Origin: an uncultured Collinsella sp.
Lineage (GTDB): Bacteria > Actinomycetota > Coriobacteriia > Coriobacteriales > Coriobacteriaceae
Length of the DNA stretch: 44,087 nucleotides
Direction: 5' to 3'
Assembly (NCBI GenBank): GCA_902493375.1
Contig: CABUPH010000018.1
Span: 1 to 44,087 of the forward strand
A program made the position numbers and the translations under genes. A model generated the notes under the pieces. It made no database searches, was not told the DNA's origin, and was given only the letters and a program-made list of their open reading frames with translations. Positions 29,726-39,869 of this stretch are shown piece after piece (positions within the stretch are counted from its first letter, which is position 1; each line of letters starts with the position of its first letter).

Positions 29726-30982
29726 CTACGAGGTCGGAGCATTCCTAAATGTGTAGTTGCCCGGAGAGCGCACATTGATATACGTTACGCCCTCTACCTG
29801 CGAAAGCAACTTGGTGACTACGCGTTCCTTCTTTACGATATCGTCCGAATCGCCCAGCGACACCTCAATGCCGTTATTGAGGTTTGCCGAGATGGCTTCG
29901 ACCGAAGGCGTGGAAATATCCTTGACTTGTCCCAAGAACTCGCTCGAAAAACCACGCACATAATCCAGGCCGGCCTTAACGGCTTTGGAGTTCACCGCTT
30001 GGCCGGAAACCGGAGCGACATCCGCCGAGACATCAGTCAACAGCACCGCGCCATAATGCTTAGCGAGCGCCAGTGCAGCATCGATTCCGGTCAAGGTATT
30101 TGAGCCTTGCCCCGTCGTGATGACGTTGCCCTGATCGTCCACTTCGACCGACGTCGACAGCGGGGCGATCCAGGTGTCATCATCCCCGATGGCCCAGGCA
30201 AGGTCATCGGAGCTGATATAGGCAATTGCAATGACCTTGCGCTCCATCGGCGTAATGATGAGCGTATGCGGGAACTGACGCTGGACATCCACGCCCGAGA
30301 CCCACGGGTTCTGCTTGAGATCCTCGGTAATCTGGTCGGGATCGACGTTAAAAAGCGACGTTCCCTCGGGCAAATCAATCAGCTGGATAGCATCGTGCTT
30401 CGTCACATGCTCGCTGCCTTGAATCTGAATATCAGTGGCGGTAAACAATCCAGAGTTAATCACTACGATGGCAACGACGACGAGCACGGCCAAGGCGGCC
30501 AGAACGCCGCCCACGATTTTACCTTTGCCTGCAACGACAGAAGCGGCGTCTGATGTTTTATTTGCCATCGCCCCAAGTGAAGACAACGGGTTTACGCCTT
30601 TTTTACTCAAAGGCTTCTTGGCGGTAGCCGGCACCGATGTCAGCGAGCGCGGTTTCGATGCGCCCAGTGTGCGACCTGGACGCGGCGCTTTAGTTCCCGT
30701 CGAGGGCTTGGGGGTTGCCATGGGACGGGCAGGCTTGGCGCCCATAACAGGCTTTGACGTCACCGAGGGACGCGAGGACTTTTTTGCGGCCGGACGATTA
30801 CCGAGCTGAGAGCCGACGACCGGACGACTGGTCTGTCGAGCATGCCCGACAGACTTAGAGTGCGCGACGGTATTGCGTTGAGGTTTGGCAGGCGCGCCGG
30901 AACGCCCTCCGGCGCGGCGGAAGGTGGGTTTCGATGCTCTAGAAGCCGAGGAATTTAACTTCCGGTCTGAGCTCGATGCCAT
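29726..30982 (-). CDS. ftsQ: Cell division protein FtsQ/DivIB
   Basis: A 418-residue bitopic divisome protein. The cytoplasmic N-terminus is exceptionally long (about 155 residues) and rich in Ser, Pro, Lys and Arg: between residues 7 and 144 I find no Asp or Glu and about 30 Lys/Arg. The transmembrane helix is about 157-176 (VGGVLAALAVLVVVAIVVI). The POTRA domain follows (ATDIQIQGSEHVTKHDAI, LIDLPEGTSLFNVD) and then the beta domain (LKQNPWVSGVDVQRQFPHTL is the family landmark). Its ATG overlaps the murB 3' end by 44 bp, with GGGAGG just upstream, so the two are translationally linked. Confidence 0.92.
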   Translation of the reverse strand: MASSSDRKLNSSASRASKPTFRRAGGRSGAPAKPQRNTVAHSKSVGHARQTSRPVVGSQLGNRPAAKKSSRPSVTSKPVMGAKPARPMATPKPSTGTKAPRPGRTLGASKPRSLTSVPATAKKPLSKKGVNPLSSLGAMANKTSDAASVVAGKGKIVGGVLAALAVLVVVAIVVINSGLFTATDIQIQGSEHVTKHDAIQLIDLPEGTSLFNVDPDQITEDLKQNPWVSGVDVQRQFPHTLIITPMERKVIAIAYISSDDLAWAIGDDDTWIAPLSTSVEVDDQGNVITTGQGSNTLTGIDAALALAKHYGAVLLTDVSADVAPVSGQAVNSKAVKAGLDYVRGFSSEFLGQVKDISTPSVEAISANLNNGIEVSLGDSDDIVKKERVVTKLLSQVEGVTYINVRSPGNYTFRNAPTS

Positions 30983-31850
30983 ACGCCTCCCTCACCTTTC
31001 CGTGCACATGTCTGATAACCGCGGCAACGTCATCGGCCGAGGCAGTTCCGTTATTAACGATAAAATTAGCGTGAACGGGCGAAACTTCCGCGCCGCCAAT
31101 CGAAAAACCCTTTAATCCACAATCCTCGATAAGCTTGCCCACACTCGCATCGGGCGGGTTACGAAAGACCGACCCGCAGGATGCGCGACCCATGGGCTGC
31201 GTACGCTTGCGCCTCGTCAGGTACCGTTCCATGCGCTCGCGAATGTCGGCCTTGGGCGCCGGTTTAAGCTTGAGCACGCACTCGAGGATGATCTCATTGC
31301 GGGGAAGGCTACATTCGCGGTAGCCCCAAGTGATCTCGGACCCCGCATAATGCTTGATACCGGATGCCGGGTCAAACGTTACGACATCCTCAACCAGCGG
31401 GCCAATCCACTCGGTCCGTGTGCCGGCATTCATAGATATCGCACCGCCGACCGAACCAGGGATGCCAACGGCAAACTCAAGGCCCGAGAGGCTACGCGAC
31501 AGGGCATCGTTGACCAGGCGCGCGAACATCACGCCCGCACCGACCGTCAGCGTACAACCGTCATCGGCAACAACCGTGCGCTGAAACTCACGTCCGAGCG
31601 AAATGACGGCGCCGCGATAACCGCCATCGGCAACCAGCAGATTGGAGCCCTTGCCGATGATGACCCACGGCACCTGCTCGCGATCGAGCACCGCCACGGC
31701 GCGGCGAAGGGCATGATAGCTATGGCACGTCACAAAAAGGTCGGCCTTGCCGCCGATACGATAGCTCGTATGACGCGCAAGGCGCTCGTCCTCGATCACA
31801 TCCGTGTCGATCATGCCCGAAAGCGCCATGACGGCGTTAAACAGACCCAT
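30939..31850 (-). CDS. murB: UDP-N-acetylenolpyruvoylglucosamine reductase
   Basis: A 303-residue FAD enzyme that reduces UDP-GlcNAc-enolpyruvate to UDP-MurNAc. FAD-binding elements are HTSYRIGGKADLF, IGKGSNLLVADGGYRG and GIPGSVGGAISMNAGT; the catalytic Ser is in SCGSVFRNPP and the C-terminal Glu in LRPEVKFLG. It belongs to the short type without the extra C-terminal loop. The start ATG lies five bases after the murC stop and has no clear Shine-Dalgarno sequence, so translation is probably coupled to murC. Confidence 0.96.
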   Translation of the reverse strand: MGLFNAVMALSGMIDTDVIEDERLARHTSYRIGGKADLFVTCHSYHALRRAVAVLDREQVPWVIIGKGSNLLVADGGYRGAVISLGREFQRTVVADDGCTLTVGAGVMFARLVNDALSRSLSGLEFAVGIPGSVGGAISMNAGTRTEWIGPLVEDVVTFDPASGIKHYAGSEITWGYRECSLPRNEIILECVLKLKPAPKADIRERMERYLTRRKRTQPMGRASCGSVFRNPPDASVGKLIEDCGLKGFSIGGAEVSPVHANFIVNNGTASADDVAAVIRHVHGKVREAYGIELRPEVKFLGF

Positions 31851-31855
31851 TAGAC

Positions 31856-33274
31856 TTAAGCGTCTTTCTTGGCAGTCAGATACTCAATGAACTCGGGACC
31901 GACGGTCGTAACGTCACCGGCACCCATAGTGAGCAGCAGGTCGCCCTCGCCCACCATCTGCTCGAGCTCCTGATTGAGCTCAAGACGGCTGGAACAGTAC
32001 ACGACCTCCTTGCCAGGATGCTTGGCGCGCACGGTATCGGCGAGCATCTTAGAGGTGACACCCGGAATGGGCATCTCGCCAGCCGAGAACACATCAATCA
32101 GCAGCAGTTTATCGGCATTGGCAAATGCATCGGCAAAGTCGTCGCACAGGGCCTGCAGGCGCGAATAGCGGTGCGGCTGGAACACAACGTCGACGTGCTT
32201 GTAGCCCAGCGACGAAGCGGCAGCAAGCGTCGCCTTGATCTCGGTGGGGTGATGGCCGTAATCATCGACCACGGTGATGCCATCGATATCGCCCACGTGG
32301 GTAAAGCGACGGCGGACGCCCTCAAAGCTCGAGAGCGCCTTGGCGGCGGCGTCGATGTCAAGGCCCAGGACATGGGCGACGGTGAGCACCGCCGTGGCGT
32401 TGAGCATGTTGTGGCGACCGGGATTGCTCTTGATCTCCACAGCATGCTCAGTGCCGTCCTCAAAGCGAACGATAAAGTCACTCTGGATGCCCTTGACATC
32501 CGGGTGCATGCAGACGATGTCGTTGCTCTCGGCAAAGCCGTAGGAAAGCACGTGACGGCCCGTCGACTTGGCGAGCTCGACCAGATGCGGGTCCTCACCG
32601 CAGACGATGACGGTGCCGTCCTCGCCCACCAGGCTCATGAATTTGGCGAAAGTCGCCTCGATCTCCTCGATACCCGAGTAGTGATCGAGATGGTCGGCCT
32701 CGACGTTGGTCACAATGACTACGTTGGGGTTCAGGAACAGGAAGGAGCTGTCGGACTCGTCGGCCTCGGCGACAAAGTAGTCGCCCGAGCCGTTCTTGCC
32801 GTTCGTGTCATAGCCCTCGACGATGCCACCGATCAAGAAGCTCGGATCCAGACCCATGCGGTCGAGCATGGTGGCGCACATCGAAGACGTGGTGGTCTTG
32901 CCATGCGTGCCGGCAACAGCGACGGTGGTGTAGCCGTGGCCCAAGGCAGAGAGCATCTTGGCACGGGGCCACACGGGAATGCCCAGCTCGCGAGCGCGCA
33001 CGAGCTCAGGGTTGGACTCCGGAATAGCGGTAGAGACAACAACCACGTCGGGCTTGACCTCGTCGATCGTGGCGGCCTCATGGCCCACATGCACCTTCAC
33101 ACCAGCGCGGGTAAGCTGGCGGATATAGCGTGACGTCTTAAGGTCGGAGCCGGTAACGGCATAACCGCGCTCGTGCAGAACGAGGGCGATGCCGCTCATG
33201 CCGGCGCCGCCGATACCGATAAAGTGGGCGCTCTTAAACTCGGGCGCGGAGGTTGCAGTCTGGGAATCAGCCAT
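31856..33274 (-). CDS. murC: UDP-N-acetylmuramate--L-alanine ligase
   Basis: A 472-residue ATP-dependent Mur ligase that adds the first amino acid of the peptide stem. The Rossmann start IGIGGAGMSGIA, the P-loop GTHGKTTTSSM and YGHHPTEIKAT of the C-terminal domain are intact. ATG at 33272-33274 is taken as start, with AAGGAG 11 bases upstream (slightly far); an in-frame GTG at 33301 is the alternative. PgeF, encoded 4 kb downstream, corrects MurC errors in E. coli. Confidence 0.97.
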   Translation of the reverse strand: MADSQTATSAPEFKSAHFIGIGGAGMSGIALVLHERGYAVTGSDLKTSRYIRQLTRAGVKVHVGHEAATIDEVKPDVVVVSTAIPESNPELVRARELGIPVWPRAKMLSALGHGYTTVAVAGTHGKTTTSSMCATMLDRMGLDPSFLIGGIVEGYDTNGKNGSGDYFVAEADESDSSFLFLNPNVVIVTNVEADHLDHYSGIEEIEATFAKFMSLVGEDGTVIVCGEDPHLVELAKSTGRHVLSYGFAESNDIVCMHPDVKGIQSDFIVRFEDGTEHAVEIKSNPGRHNMLNATAVLTVAHVLGLDIDAAAKALSSFEGVRRRFTHVGDIDGITVVDDYGHHPTEIKATLAAASSLGYKHVDVVFQPHRYSRLQALCDDFADAFANADKLLLIDVFSAGEMPIPGVTSKMLADTVRAKHPGKEVVYCSSRLELNQELEQMVGEGDLLLTMGAGDVTTVGPEFIEYLTAKKDA

Positions 33275-33371
33275 GTGCTCGTGTACTCCTTGCGTAAACA
33301 CTGCCTGTAACCCGTTAACTGTACCGCACCTACCGCATCAGCGCGAGGGCGACCGACGATATCCCGTCTAA

Positions 33372-34487
33372 CTAACGCAAACCCTCTACCGCATCGGCCA
33401 GAAGAGCGGCGGCCCTATCCTGAGCCAGACCACGCGCCGCCTGTCGCATGGTGTCGCGCGCCGCCGCGTCATCGACCAGGTGCAGCAGCTCATCGGCAAA
33501 GGCAGAACCGTCGATATCGGCATCGGCGCAGAGCACGCCGGCCCCGGCGTCGACCAGATACCGGGCATTGGTGGTTTGGTGGTCGGCCGTCGCATGCGGG
33601 TACGGCACGAGCACCGAGGGCACGGCGAGCGCAGCGATCTCGGCCACGCTCGATGCGCCCGAACGCGAGAGCACCAAATCGGCAGCAGCCAGCATATCGC
33701 CCATGTTGTCGATGTAAGGCTGGACGCGGTAACGCTTCGCCTCCTCGGGCGTCAGCGCCAAAGCGCGCTCGGTCTCCTCAAAGCCGTCAGCGCCCGTCGA
33801 ATGCAACACATAGAGGTTCTTGCGCGAAAGCAGCTCGTTTTTGAGCGAGACCACGCGCTCGTTGAGGTGCTGGGCGCCAAGTGAACCGCCAAAGACGAGC
33901 AGCAGCGTAGCGTCCTCGGCAACGCCAAGTACCTTGCGGCCGCGAGCGCGATCGCCCTCGATTACCGAGCGACGTACGGGGTTGCCGGTCATGAGCACGT
34001 GGTCAGGGTCACCTTCGCGCTCAAAGACCGAACGCGCTGCCGGCACCGAGATGCACACGCGGGCGGCGTGGGAGTTCATCATCTTGTTGGCCAGGCCCGG
34101 AACAGAGTTCTGCTCATGCAGCAGATACGGAACGCCTGCGCCCTTGCACCACCCCAGCAGCGGAACCTCGACATAGGCACCAAAACCGACGGCAGCATCG
34201 GGCTTGCCGACCTTTGAGAAATGACTGGCGAGCGCACGCTTGGCCTTGTTGACACGCCACAGCGAGGTCAGCGCCGTCCAAGGACGGGAGCGGTCGAAGC
34301 CCGTGACCGTAATGGGCACAAAATCAAACCCAGCCTCGGGGACCAGACGACCCTCGAGCTTGCGCGACTGGCCCACGAACACAACATGGTGGCCACGGTC
34401 ACGCAGCTCTTCGGCCAAGGCGAGCGCGGGGTTGATGTGTCCTGCCGTGCCGCCGGCTGCAATAGCAACGGTCATTTTATCGGTCAT
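33372..34487 (-). CDS. murG: Lipid II synthase MurG
   Basis: A 371-residue GT28 glycosyltransferase at the inner membrane face that adds GlcNAc to lipid I. G-loops AAGGTAGHINPALALA and FGGSLGAQHLN are present, as are EQNSVPG and SRSGASSVAEIAAL that bind UDP-GlcNAc. The start ATG (34485-34487) has AAGGG six bases upstream and lies inside the end of ftsW (11-bp overlap). Confidence 0.97.
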   Translation of the reverse strand: MTDKMTVAIAAGGTAGHINPALALAEELRDRGHHVVFVGQSRKLEGRLVPEAGFDFVPITVTGFDRSRPWTALTSLWRVNKAKRALASHFSKVGKPDAAVGFGAYVEVPLLGWCKGAGVPYLLHEQNSVPGLANKMMNSHAARVCISVPAARSVFEREGDPDHVLMTGNPVRRSVIEGDRARGRKVLGVAEDATLLLVFGGSLGAQHLNERVVSLKNELLSRKNLYVLHSTGADGFEETERALALTPEEAKRYRVQPYIDNMGDMLAAADLVLSRSGASSVAEIAALAVPSVLVPYPHATADHQTTNARYLVDAGAGVLCADADIDGSAFADELLHLVDDAAARDTMRQAARGLAQDRAAALLADAVEGLR

Positions 34488-35997
34488 GGTAGTCCCTTCG
34501 TACACGCGGTCCCTGGTCGTCGGTGCGCAGACGCGCCGACGGGTCCGAGTTCAAATCGATTCGATTATATCCGCCGCCCGCATTGCGAGGAGTGGGGCGC
34601 TGAGGACGACCTTGCGGAGCCGTTCGCGGGCGTGGACGAGCTGCCGGCTCGGTCGCAGAGCCATCCAGGACGGTAAAACCGTTACGCGAAGATCGCTCGC
34701 CGCGCACGTGGGGCACGCCGGCGGTACTCTCATCCATAACGGCAAAGCTCTCGCGGCGACGGTCGTACTCATCGCGACGGGCGCTCTCGTACGAAACGCG
34801 CAGGATCAACCCGGCAAGCATAAGCGACACAATAATCGACGAACCGCCGTAGCTAATAAACGGCAACGGTTTGCCCGTCATGGGAAACACGTTGAGGATG
34901 CCTAGCGCGTTAATCAAAAACTGCACCGCGAGAATGACCGCGGAGCCAGACGCCATGAGCGCACCCCGACGATCGGTCGCCTGCTCGGCAATGCGAAACG
35001 CCGAGTAGATCAGCATCGCAAACACCAAGAAGAACAACACGGTTCCGACAAAACCAACTTCCTCGCCAATGATGGCCAGGATGTAGTCGTTGTGCGCCTC
35101 GGGCAGATACGAGTACTTCATGGTTGAGTTGCCGATGCCACGGCCGAACAGACCGCCCGAGGCAAAGGCCATGATGGCAAGCGTGGCCTGATAGCCGTCA
35201 CCATACTCGTCGGCCCAAGGGTTCAAGGCAACCTGAATACGCACCATACGGTACGGCTCTGCGACAAGCGCAATCACGATCACGAGAATGCCGAAGATTA
35301 GCACGCCGATGATAAATCTGGGGTCGAGACCCGCAAACAACGCCATGCACATGAGGGTCAACAGGATGATCAGGACAGTACCGAAATCGGGCTGGATAAA
35401 GATCAGAAAGAGCGAAATGCCCAGGTAGATGCCCATCTTGCGAAGGAATTCGTTGATGTTGCCACCGGGCGAAAAGAAGCGATCAAGCATGATGGCCGAA
35501 TACGCAATGGCAAATGGCTTTAAAAACTCGGAAGGCTGGAACTGAATACCGGCGATGTTGAGCCAGCGCGTGGCGCCACGGCTGCCGCTGCCCACCAAGA
35601 ACACCAGAAGCAGTAGCCCTATCATGCCGATGAGGAAGATCCTGAGCACATCCTCCCCAAACCAGCTGTCCGGCAAAACGCGCACGATGGCAATCAGCGC
35701 TAGAACACCGACCACGGCAAACGCGGCCTGTCGACCCAGAAAAAACGTCGCCGAGCCATTCTCGTGCAGCGCCTCGACCGAAGACGCCGAGTACACCATC
35801 AGCAGGCCAAAACACACCAAGGTAAACAGGCAGGCCATGAATATCAAACGGGGGCGCATGATACGGGCGGGAACGCCGGCAATATAGCGTTCGCTAAACG
35901 ACTGCCCGCCGCGGCCGGAACGCGGTGTGATGCGACGTGAGGAAGCACGGTCCGAGTCGGGCCTCCTCATACCTTGTCGGGGGCTCTCCTCTCTCAC
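34477..35997 (-). CDS. ftsW: SEDS peptidoglycan polymerase FtsW
   Basis: A 506-residue membrane glycosyltransferase that polymerises lipid II at the septum together with its class B PBP. Ten transmembrane helices lie between about 48 and 410. SEDS landmarks are FQPSEFLKPFAI, IFIQPDFGT, AHNDYILAIIGEE and PLPFISYGGSS. A basic N-terminal tail (about 45 residues) and a long Arg/Pro-rich C-terminal tail (about 95 residues) are cytoplasmic. The start is GTG at 35995-35997, eight bases after the murD stop, with AGGGG overlapping that stop. Confidence 0.95.
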   Translation of the reverse strand: MREESPRQGMRRPDSDRASSRRITPRSGRGGQSFSERYIAGVPARIMRPRLIFMACLFTLVCFGLLMVYSASSVEALHENGSATFFLGRQAAFAVVGVLALIAIVRVLPDSWFGEDVLRIFLIGMIGLLLLVFLVGSGSRGATRWLNIAGIQFQPSEFLKPFAIAYSAIMLDRFFSPGGNINEFLRKMGIYLGISLFLIFIQPDFGTVLIILLTLMCMALFAGLDPRFIIGVLIFGILVIVIALVAEPYRMVRIQVALNPWADEYGDGYQATLAIMAFASGGLFGRGIGNSTMKYSYLPEAHNDYILAIIGEEVGFVGTVLFFLVFAMLIYSAFRIAEQATDRRGALMASGSAVILAVQFLINALGILNVFPMTGKPLPFISYGGSSIIVSLMLAGLILRVSYESARRDEYDRRRESFAVMDESTAGVPHVRGERSSRNGFTVLDGSATEPAARPRPRTAPQGRPQRPTPRNAGGGYNRIDLNSDPSARLRTDDQGPRVRRDYHDR

Positions 35998-36005
35998 CGC
36001 AACCC

Positions 36006-37412
36006 CTATTCCATTTGAGATTTCGCCGTAGCGGCAAGCTGAGCCACGTAGTCCTTAAACACGCGGCCGCGCTCCTCATAGCCCGAGAACTCATCGAACG
36101 AAGAGCAGGCAGGAGAAAGTAAGATCACGTCACCACGGCTCGACAACGAACGGGCAACGTCCACGGCGTCGCGCAGGTCATCCGCCTGGGCGATATCCAC
36201 ATCGCCATCGACATCGGCCTCGTCCATAGCGGCGGTGAAGCGCTCGCGCGCATCGCCAAAGCAGACGACCGAGCGCACGTTGTCCATAACGACGCGCGCG
36301 AAGTCCGTGAGCGGCGTGCCCTTATCGTGGCCGCCGAGCAGCAAGATCACGTCGTCATCGGGAAATGCCGTCAGTGCCTTCTCGACCGCATCGGTGTTGG
36401 TCGCCTTGGAATCGTTGACGTAGCGCACGCCGTCAATCTCGCCACACGGCTCCACGCGGTGCTCGAGCGGCTGGAACGAGGCAAGACCGCGGCAGACACC
36501 ATCGACATCGGCACCGACCGCCAAGGCAGCCGTGGCAGCGCACAGGGCATTGATAACATTGTGATGGCCCGAGATCTTGAGCTCGGATGTAGCGATGAGC
36601 GGGGTCTCGACGCCCTTCAGACGCACGATCATCTTGCCATCGCGCACAAAGGCGGCATCCTCGCCCTCAGGCTCGTCAAAGGCAACCTTGCAGATGCGAC
36701 GACCCGGTGTGTAGATGTACTCATCGAACTCGTGAATGCCGGCGTCTTCGACGTCGACAACCGCCAGATCGTCATCGACCATATTGTCAAACAGTTTGAT
36801 CTTGGCAAGCGCATAGTTCTTATGGCTCTTATGCCAGCCCAAGTGGTCGGGAGTGATGTTGAGCAGCACCGCCACGCGAGGGTGGAGCTCGGCGGTCGTA
36901 GCAATCTGATAGCTCGAGAGCTCAGCCACAAACCACTCGTTGCGGGCTCGGCCGTCAATCTCGTTGACCGGCGGCTCGCCGATGTTGCCGACAGCAACGC
37001 TGGCCTCGCCGGCAGCCTTGAGCAGATAATCAGTCAGCGACGTGGTAGTCGTCTTGCCGTTGGTACCCGTAATGGCAATCCAGTTATCGGGCGACAGGCG
37101 ATAGGCAAACTCGGGCTCACCCATAATCTGGGCGGCATGCTCGCGCCCGGCCTTATAGAAGCCCGAGAACTCCGAGATGCCCGGGCACGTCACGCATACG
37201 TCATAGGCGCCCTCGACCTGTTCGGTCCCATAGACAAACGACGCACCAGCAGCCTCGAGCACACGCGTGGCGTCATTGGGCTCAGAGGTGCCACCGCCAT
37301 ACACGGTAACGGCACTTACGCGCTCGGGATGTGCCAGCGCCCAGCGGGCGACATCGAGACCGGATTTGCCCTGACCCAAAACGAGCAGGCTAAAGACATC
37401 AGCAAGAGACAT
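36006..37412 (-). CDS. murD: UDP-N-acetylmuramoylalanine--D-glutamate ligase
   Basis: A 468-residue Mur ligase for the second stem residue. N-terminal nucleotide-fold LVLGQGKSGLDVARW, P-loop ITGTNGKTTTTSL, the central NITPDHLGWHKSHKNYALAK (including the carbamylated Lys region), ISGHHNVINALCA and NDSKATNTDAVEKAL are all intact. It starts nine bases after the mraY stop; the ribosome binding site is weak, suggesting coupling. Confidence 0.97.
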   Translation of the reverse strand: MSLADVFSLLVLGQGKSGLDVARWALAHPERVSAVTVYGGGTSEPNDATRVLEAAGASFVYGTEQVEGAYDVCVTCPGISEFSGFYKAGREHAAQIMGEPEFAYRLSPDNWIAITGTNGKTTTTSLTDYLLKAAGEASVAVGNIGEPPVNEIDGRARNEWFVAELSSYQIATTAELHPRVAVLLNITPDHLGWHKSHKNYALAKIKLFDNMVDDDLAVVDVEDAGIHEFDEYIYTPGRRICKVAFDEPEGEDAAFVRDGKMIVRLKGVETPLIATSELKISGHHNVINALCAATAALAVGADVDGVCRGLASFQPLEHRVEPCGEIDGVRYVNDSKATNTDAVEKALTAFPDDDVILLLGGHDKGTPLTDFARVVMDNVRSVVCFGDARERFTAAMDEADVDGDVDIAQADDLRDAVDVARSLSSRGDVILLSPACSSFDEFSGYEERGRVFKDYVAQLAATAKSQME

Positions 37413-37421
37413 GAAAGACCA

Positions 37422-38441
37422 CTATCCCAACTGGAAGAACAGAGCAAGGCCAACGGCACCAAAGGCAGCAGCGATAATCCAAAAACGGATGACGACCTTG
37501 GTCTCGGCCCAGCCCTTCTTTTCGAAATGATGATGGATGGGCGCCATAAGGAAGACGCGCTTGTGCGTAAAGTGGAAGTAGACAACCTGAATCATGACCG
37601 ACAGGGTCTCAACGATAAACAGGCCGCCGATGATGAGGGAGACGACCTCGGTGTTGGTCATGATGGACGTGCAGGCAAACGCGGCGCCCAGGGCAAGCGA
37701 GCCGGTATCGCCCATAAAGATGCTCGCCGGATAGCAGTTGAACCACAGAAAACCCAAGCAGGCACCGGCACACGCGGTGCAGAAGATGGACAGGTTCATG
37801 TCTCCGTGCAAAAACGCCATCGCAGCCATGGCGAGCATGGCAATCATGGAGGTGCCGCCAGCAAGACCGTCAAGGCCATCGGTCAGGTTCACGGCATTAG
37901 AAAGACCGGCGATCATCAGCCAGCAAAAGACAATGTAGAGCCACGGGAACGAAAGGCCGCAGATGGTGGTCGAAAGAACACCGAGGTCAATCGTCAGGCC
38001 GCCGGGAAAACGAATCTCGGGGGCGACGCCGCACCAGTTAACGGCAAGTACCGTAAAGGTGACACAGATAATGGTTAGGCCGATCATCTTGGCATGAGGC
38101 GTCAGACCGAGCGAGCGCCCATGCGTAACGGAGGTCAGGTCGTCGATCAGGCCCAGCACGCCGGTCGCCAGCGTGGCGAGCAGCACGAGCACGAGCTCGG
38201 TGGTGAGCTTACCCATCAGCAGGCAGGTCAGCGAGATCGCGACGAGGATGACAACGCCACCCATGGTGGGCGTTCCCTGCTTAACCAAATGACGCTTGGG
38301 ACCGTCGGCACGAACCTGCTGGCCGATACCCTCGACCTTGAGCAGCTTGATCCACCACGGCATGAGCAGCAGCGCAATGGCGGCGGCGATGCCAAGCCCC
38401 AAAAAAGCCTGATACGTTGGATATGAGGGATTGCCGAACAT
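37422..38441 (-). CDS. mraY: Phospho-MurNAc-pentapeptide translocase MraY
   Basis: A 339-residue membrane enzyme with about ten helices that links the UDP-MurNAc-pentapeptide to undecaprenyl phosphate (lipid I). Hallmarks: KQGTPTMGGVV, LGLIDD (catalytic Asp pair), SNAVNLTDGLDGLAGG, FMGDTGSLALG and APIHHHFEKKGW. It begins three bases after the murF stop. Confidence 0.98.
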   Translation of the reverse strand: MFGNPSYPTYQAFLGLGIAAAIALLLMPWWIKLLKVEGIGQQVRADGPKRHLVKQGTPTMGGVVILVAISLTCLLMGKLTTELVLVLLATLATGVLGLIDDLTSVTHGRSLGLTPHAKMIGLTIICVTFTVLAVNWCGVAPEIRFPGGLTIDLGVLSTTICGLSFPWLYIVFCWLMIAGLSNAVNLTDGLDGLAGGTSMIAMLAMAAMAFLHGDMNLSIFCTACAGACLGFLWFNCYPASIFMGDTGSLALGAAFACTSIMTNTEVVSLIIGGLFIVETLSVMIQVVYFHFTHKRVFLMAPIHHHFEKKGWAETKVVIRFWIIAAAFGAVGLALFFQLG

Positions 38442-38444
38442 GGG

Positions 38445-39869
38445 CTAGCACACACCTTCCACAAAGCGGTCGAGCTCAACAAAGCGGGAACCCTTGACCA
38501 GTACAACATCATGTTTTTCAAGCGCGCCGCCCATGCGGTCGAGCACCTGCTGATAATCAGAGAACACCTGGATGCGGTCCTCGTCCATGCCCATCATGCG
38601 CGCGGCATCGGCCATAAGCTGGGCCAGCTCACCACCCACGCACGCCAGCATGTCGAGCTTCTTGGCGGCGGCATAGGCGCCCACGAGCTCATGCATGCGA
38701 GGAGCCTCATCGCCCATCTCGCCCATCTCGCCCAAGATCGCCATGCGAGACCCCGTGCACGAAAGCGAGCACAGCAGATCGAGACCAGCAGCCATGGATT
38801 CGGCGCTGGCGTTGTAGGAATCGTCAATGACGCGGGCACCGCTCTTGGCGCGCTTGATCTCCTGGCGGTGACCGGTGATCGTGAGGCCTCTAAAGACAGC
38901 ATCGATCTGCTCGGGCGTCACGCCCAGGCGATAGGCAACCGCGGCGGCCTTAACGGCATTAGGAACGGACTGCACGCCGGGGATGGCAAGCATGGTATCG
39001 ATCGTCTCACCCCGGCCAAAATCGAGCGTAAAGACCGGACGGCCCTCGTCATCAACACGAATGTCGCGGGCACGGACCTCATCATCGTCCGAAACGCCGG
39101 CCAGCATCACGTCGATACCAGCAGGCTGGGCGAACGTATCGCGAATGAACGGCGTAAAGTCGTCCTCGCCGCCCAAAACCAGCAGCGGCAAATAGTCGCC
39201 GGCGGCGCACATACCCTGGACAATCTCGGCCTTAGCGCGGGCGATGTTCTCGCGGCTACCCAAAATGCCGATATGAGAGGTGCCGATCTTGCTCACGATG
39301 GCAAGGTTGGGATTGGCAGACTGGGACAGGCGCTCGATCTCGTGGAAATGGTTCATGCCCATCTCGAGCACCAGGACCTCGGTATCGGCCGGAGCGGAAA
39401 GCACCGTGAGCGGCATACCGATCAGGTTATTGAAATTGCCCTTGGTGGCCCAGACACGATAGCGCTTAGCGAGCACAGCGGCGAGCACGTCCTTGGTCGT
39501 CGTCTTGCCGATGGAACCGGTAATGCCAACGACCAGGCAGCCAAGCTCCAGGCGATACGTGTGCGCCAAACGCAGCAGAAACTCCTCGGGATCATCGGTC
39601 AGCATGATGGCGCATCCCTTGTCCTGCGCCAGCGAGACCAGCTCGGCCTCGGGCTCACGCGTCATCACGACGGCGCCGGCACCCGACTGGACGGCACGGG
39701 AAGCAAAATCATTGCCGTCGACATTTTCACCGGGAAAGGCGACGAAAATCGTCCCTTCCTCGACCTGGCGCGAGTCGATAACGCACCCGCGGCATACCCG
39801 ATCGGCTTCTCCCGTCACGGTTCGGGCCCCTGTTGCGGCCGCGAGGTTGTTGACGGCGATCTCTATCAT
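38445..39869 (-). CDS. murF: UDP-MurNAc-tripeptide--D-alanyl-D-alanine ligase
   Basis: A 474-residue Mur ligase that adds D-Ala-D-Ala. N-terminal DSRQVEEGTIFVAFPGENVDG, P-loop GITGSIGKTTTKDVL, KGNFNNLIGMPLTVL, EMGMNHFHEI and VIDDSYNASAESMAAGL define the MurF type rather than MurE. GGGGAG lies five bases before the ATG. The preceding gene is the PBP; murE, normally in between, is absent. Confidence 0.97.
   Translation of the reverse strand: MIEIAVNNLAAATGARTVTGEADRVCRGCVIDSRQVEEGTIFVAFPGENVDGNDFASRAVQSGAGAVVMTREPEAELVSLAQDKGCAIMLTDDPEEFLLRLAHTYRLELGCLVVGITGSIGKTTTKDVLAAVLAKRYRVWATKGNFNNLIGMPLTVLSAPADTEVLVLEMGMNHFHEIERLSQSANPNLAIVSKIGTSHIGILGSRENIARAKAEIVQGMCAAGDYLPLLVLGGEDDFTPFIRDTFAQPAGIDVMLAGVSDDDEVRARDIRVDDEGRPVFTLDFGRGETIDTMLAIPGVQSVPNAVKAAAVAYRLGVTPEQIDAVFRGLTITGHRQEIKRAKSGARVIDDSYNASAESMAAGLDLLCSLSCTGSRMAILGEMGEMGDEAPRMHELVGAYAAAKKLDMLACVGGELAQLMADAARMMGMDEDRIQVFSDYQQVLDRMGGALEKHDVVLVKGSRFVELDRFVEGVC

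Noticed and set aside
28288..29748. 486-codon + strand frame opposite ftsZ
   Set aside because: Shadow of ftsZ; it also runs through the ftsZ terminator and leader.
36327..38078. 583-codon open frame on the + strand
   Set aside because: It is antisense to murD and mraY, has no ribosome binding site and no recognisable domain; high-G+C genes produce such long shadow frames.
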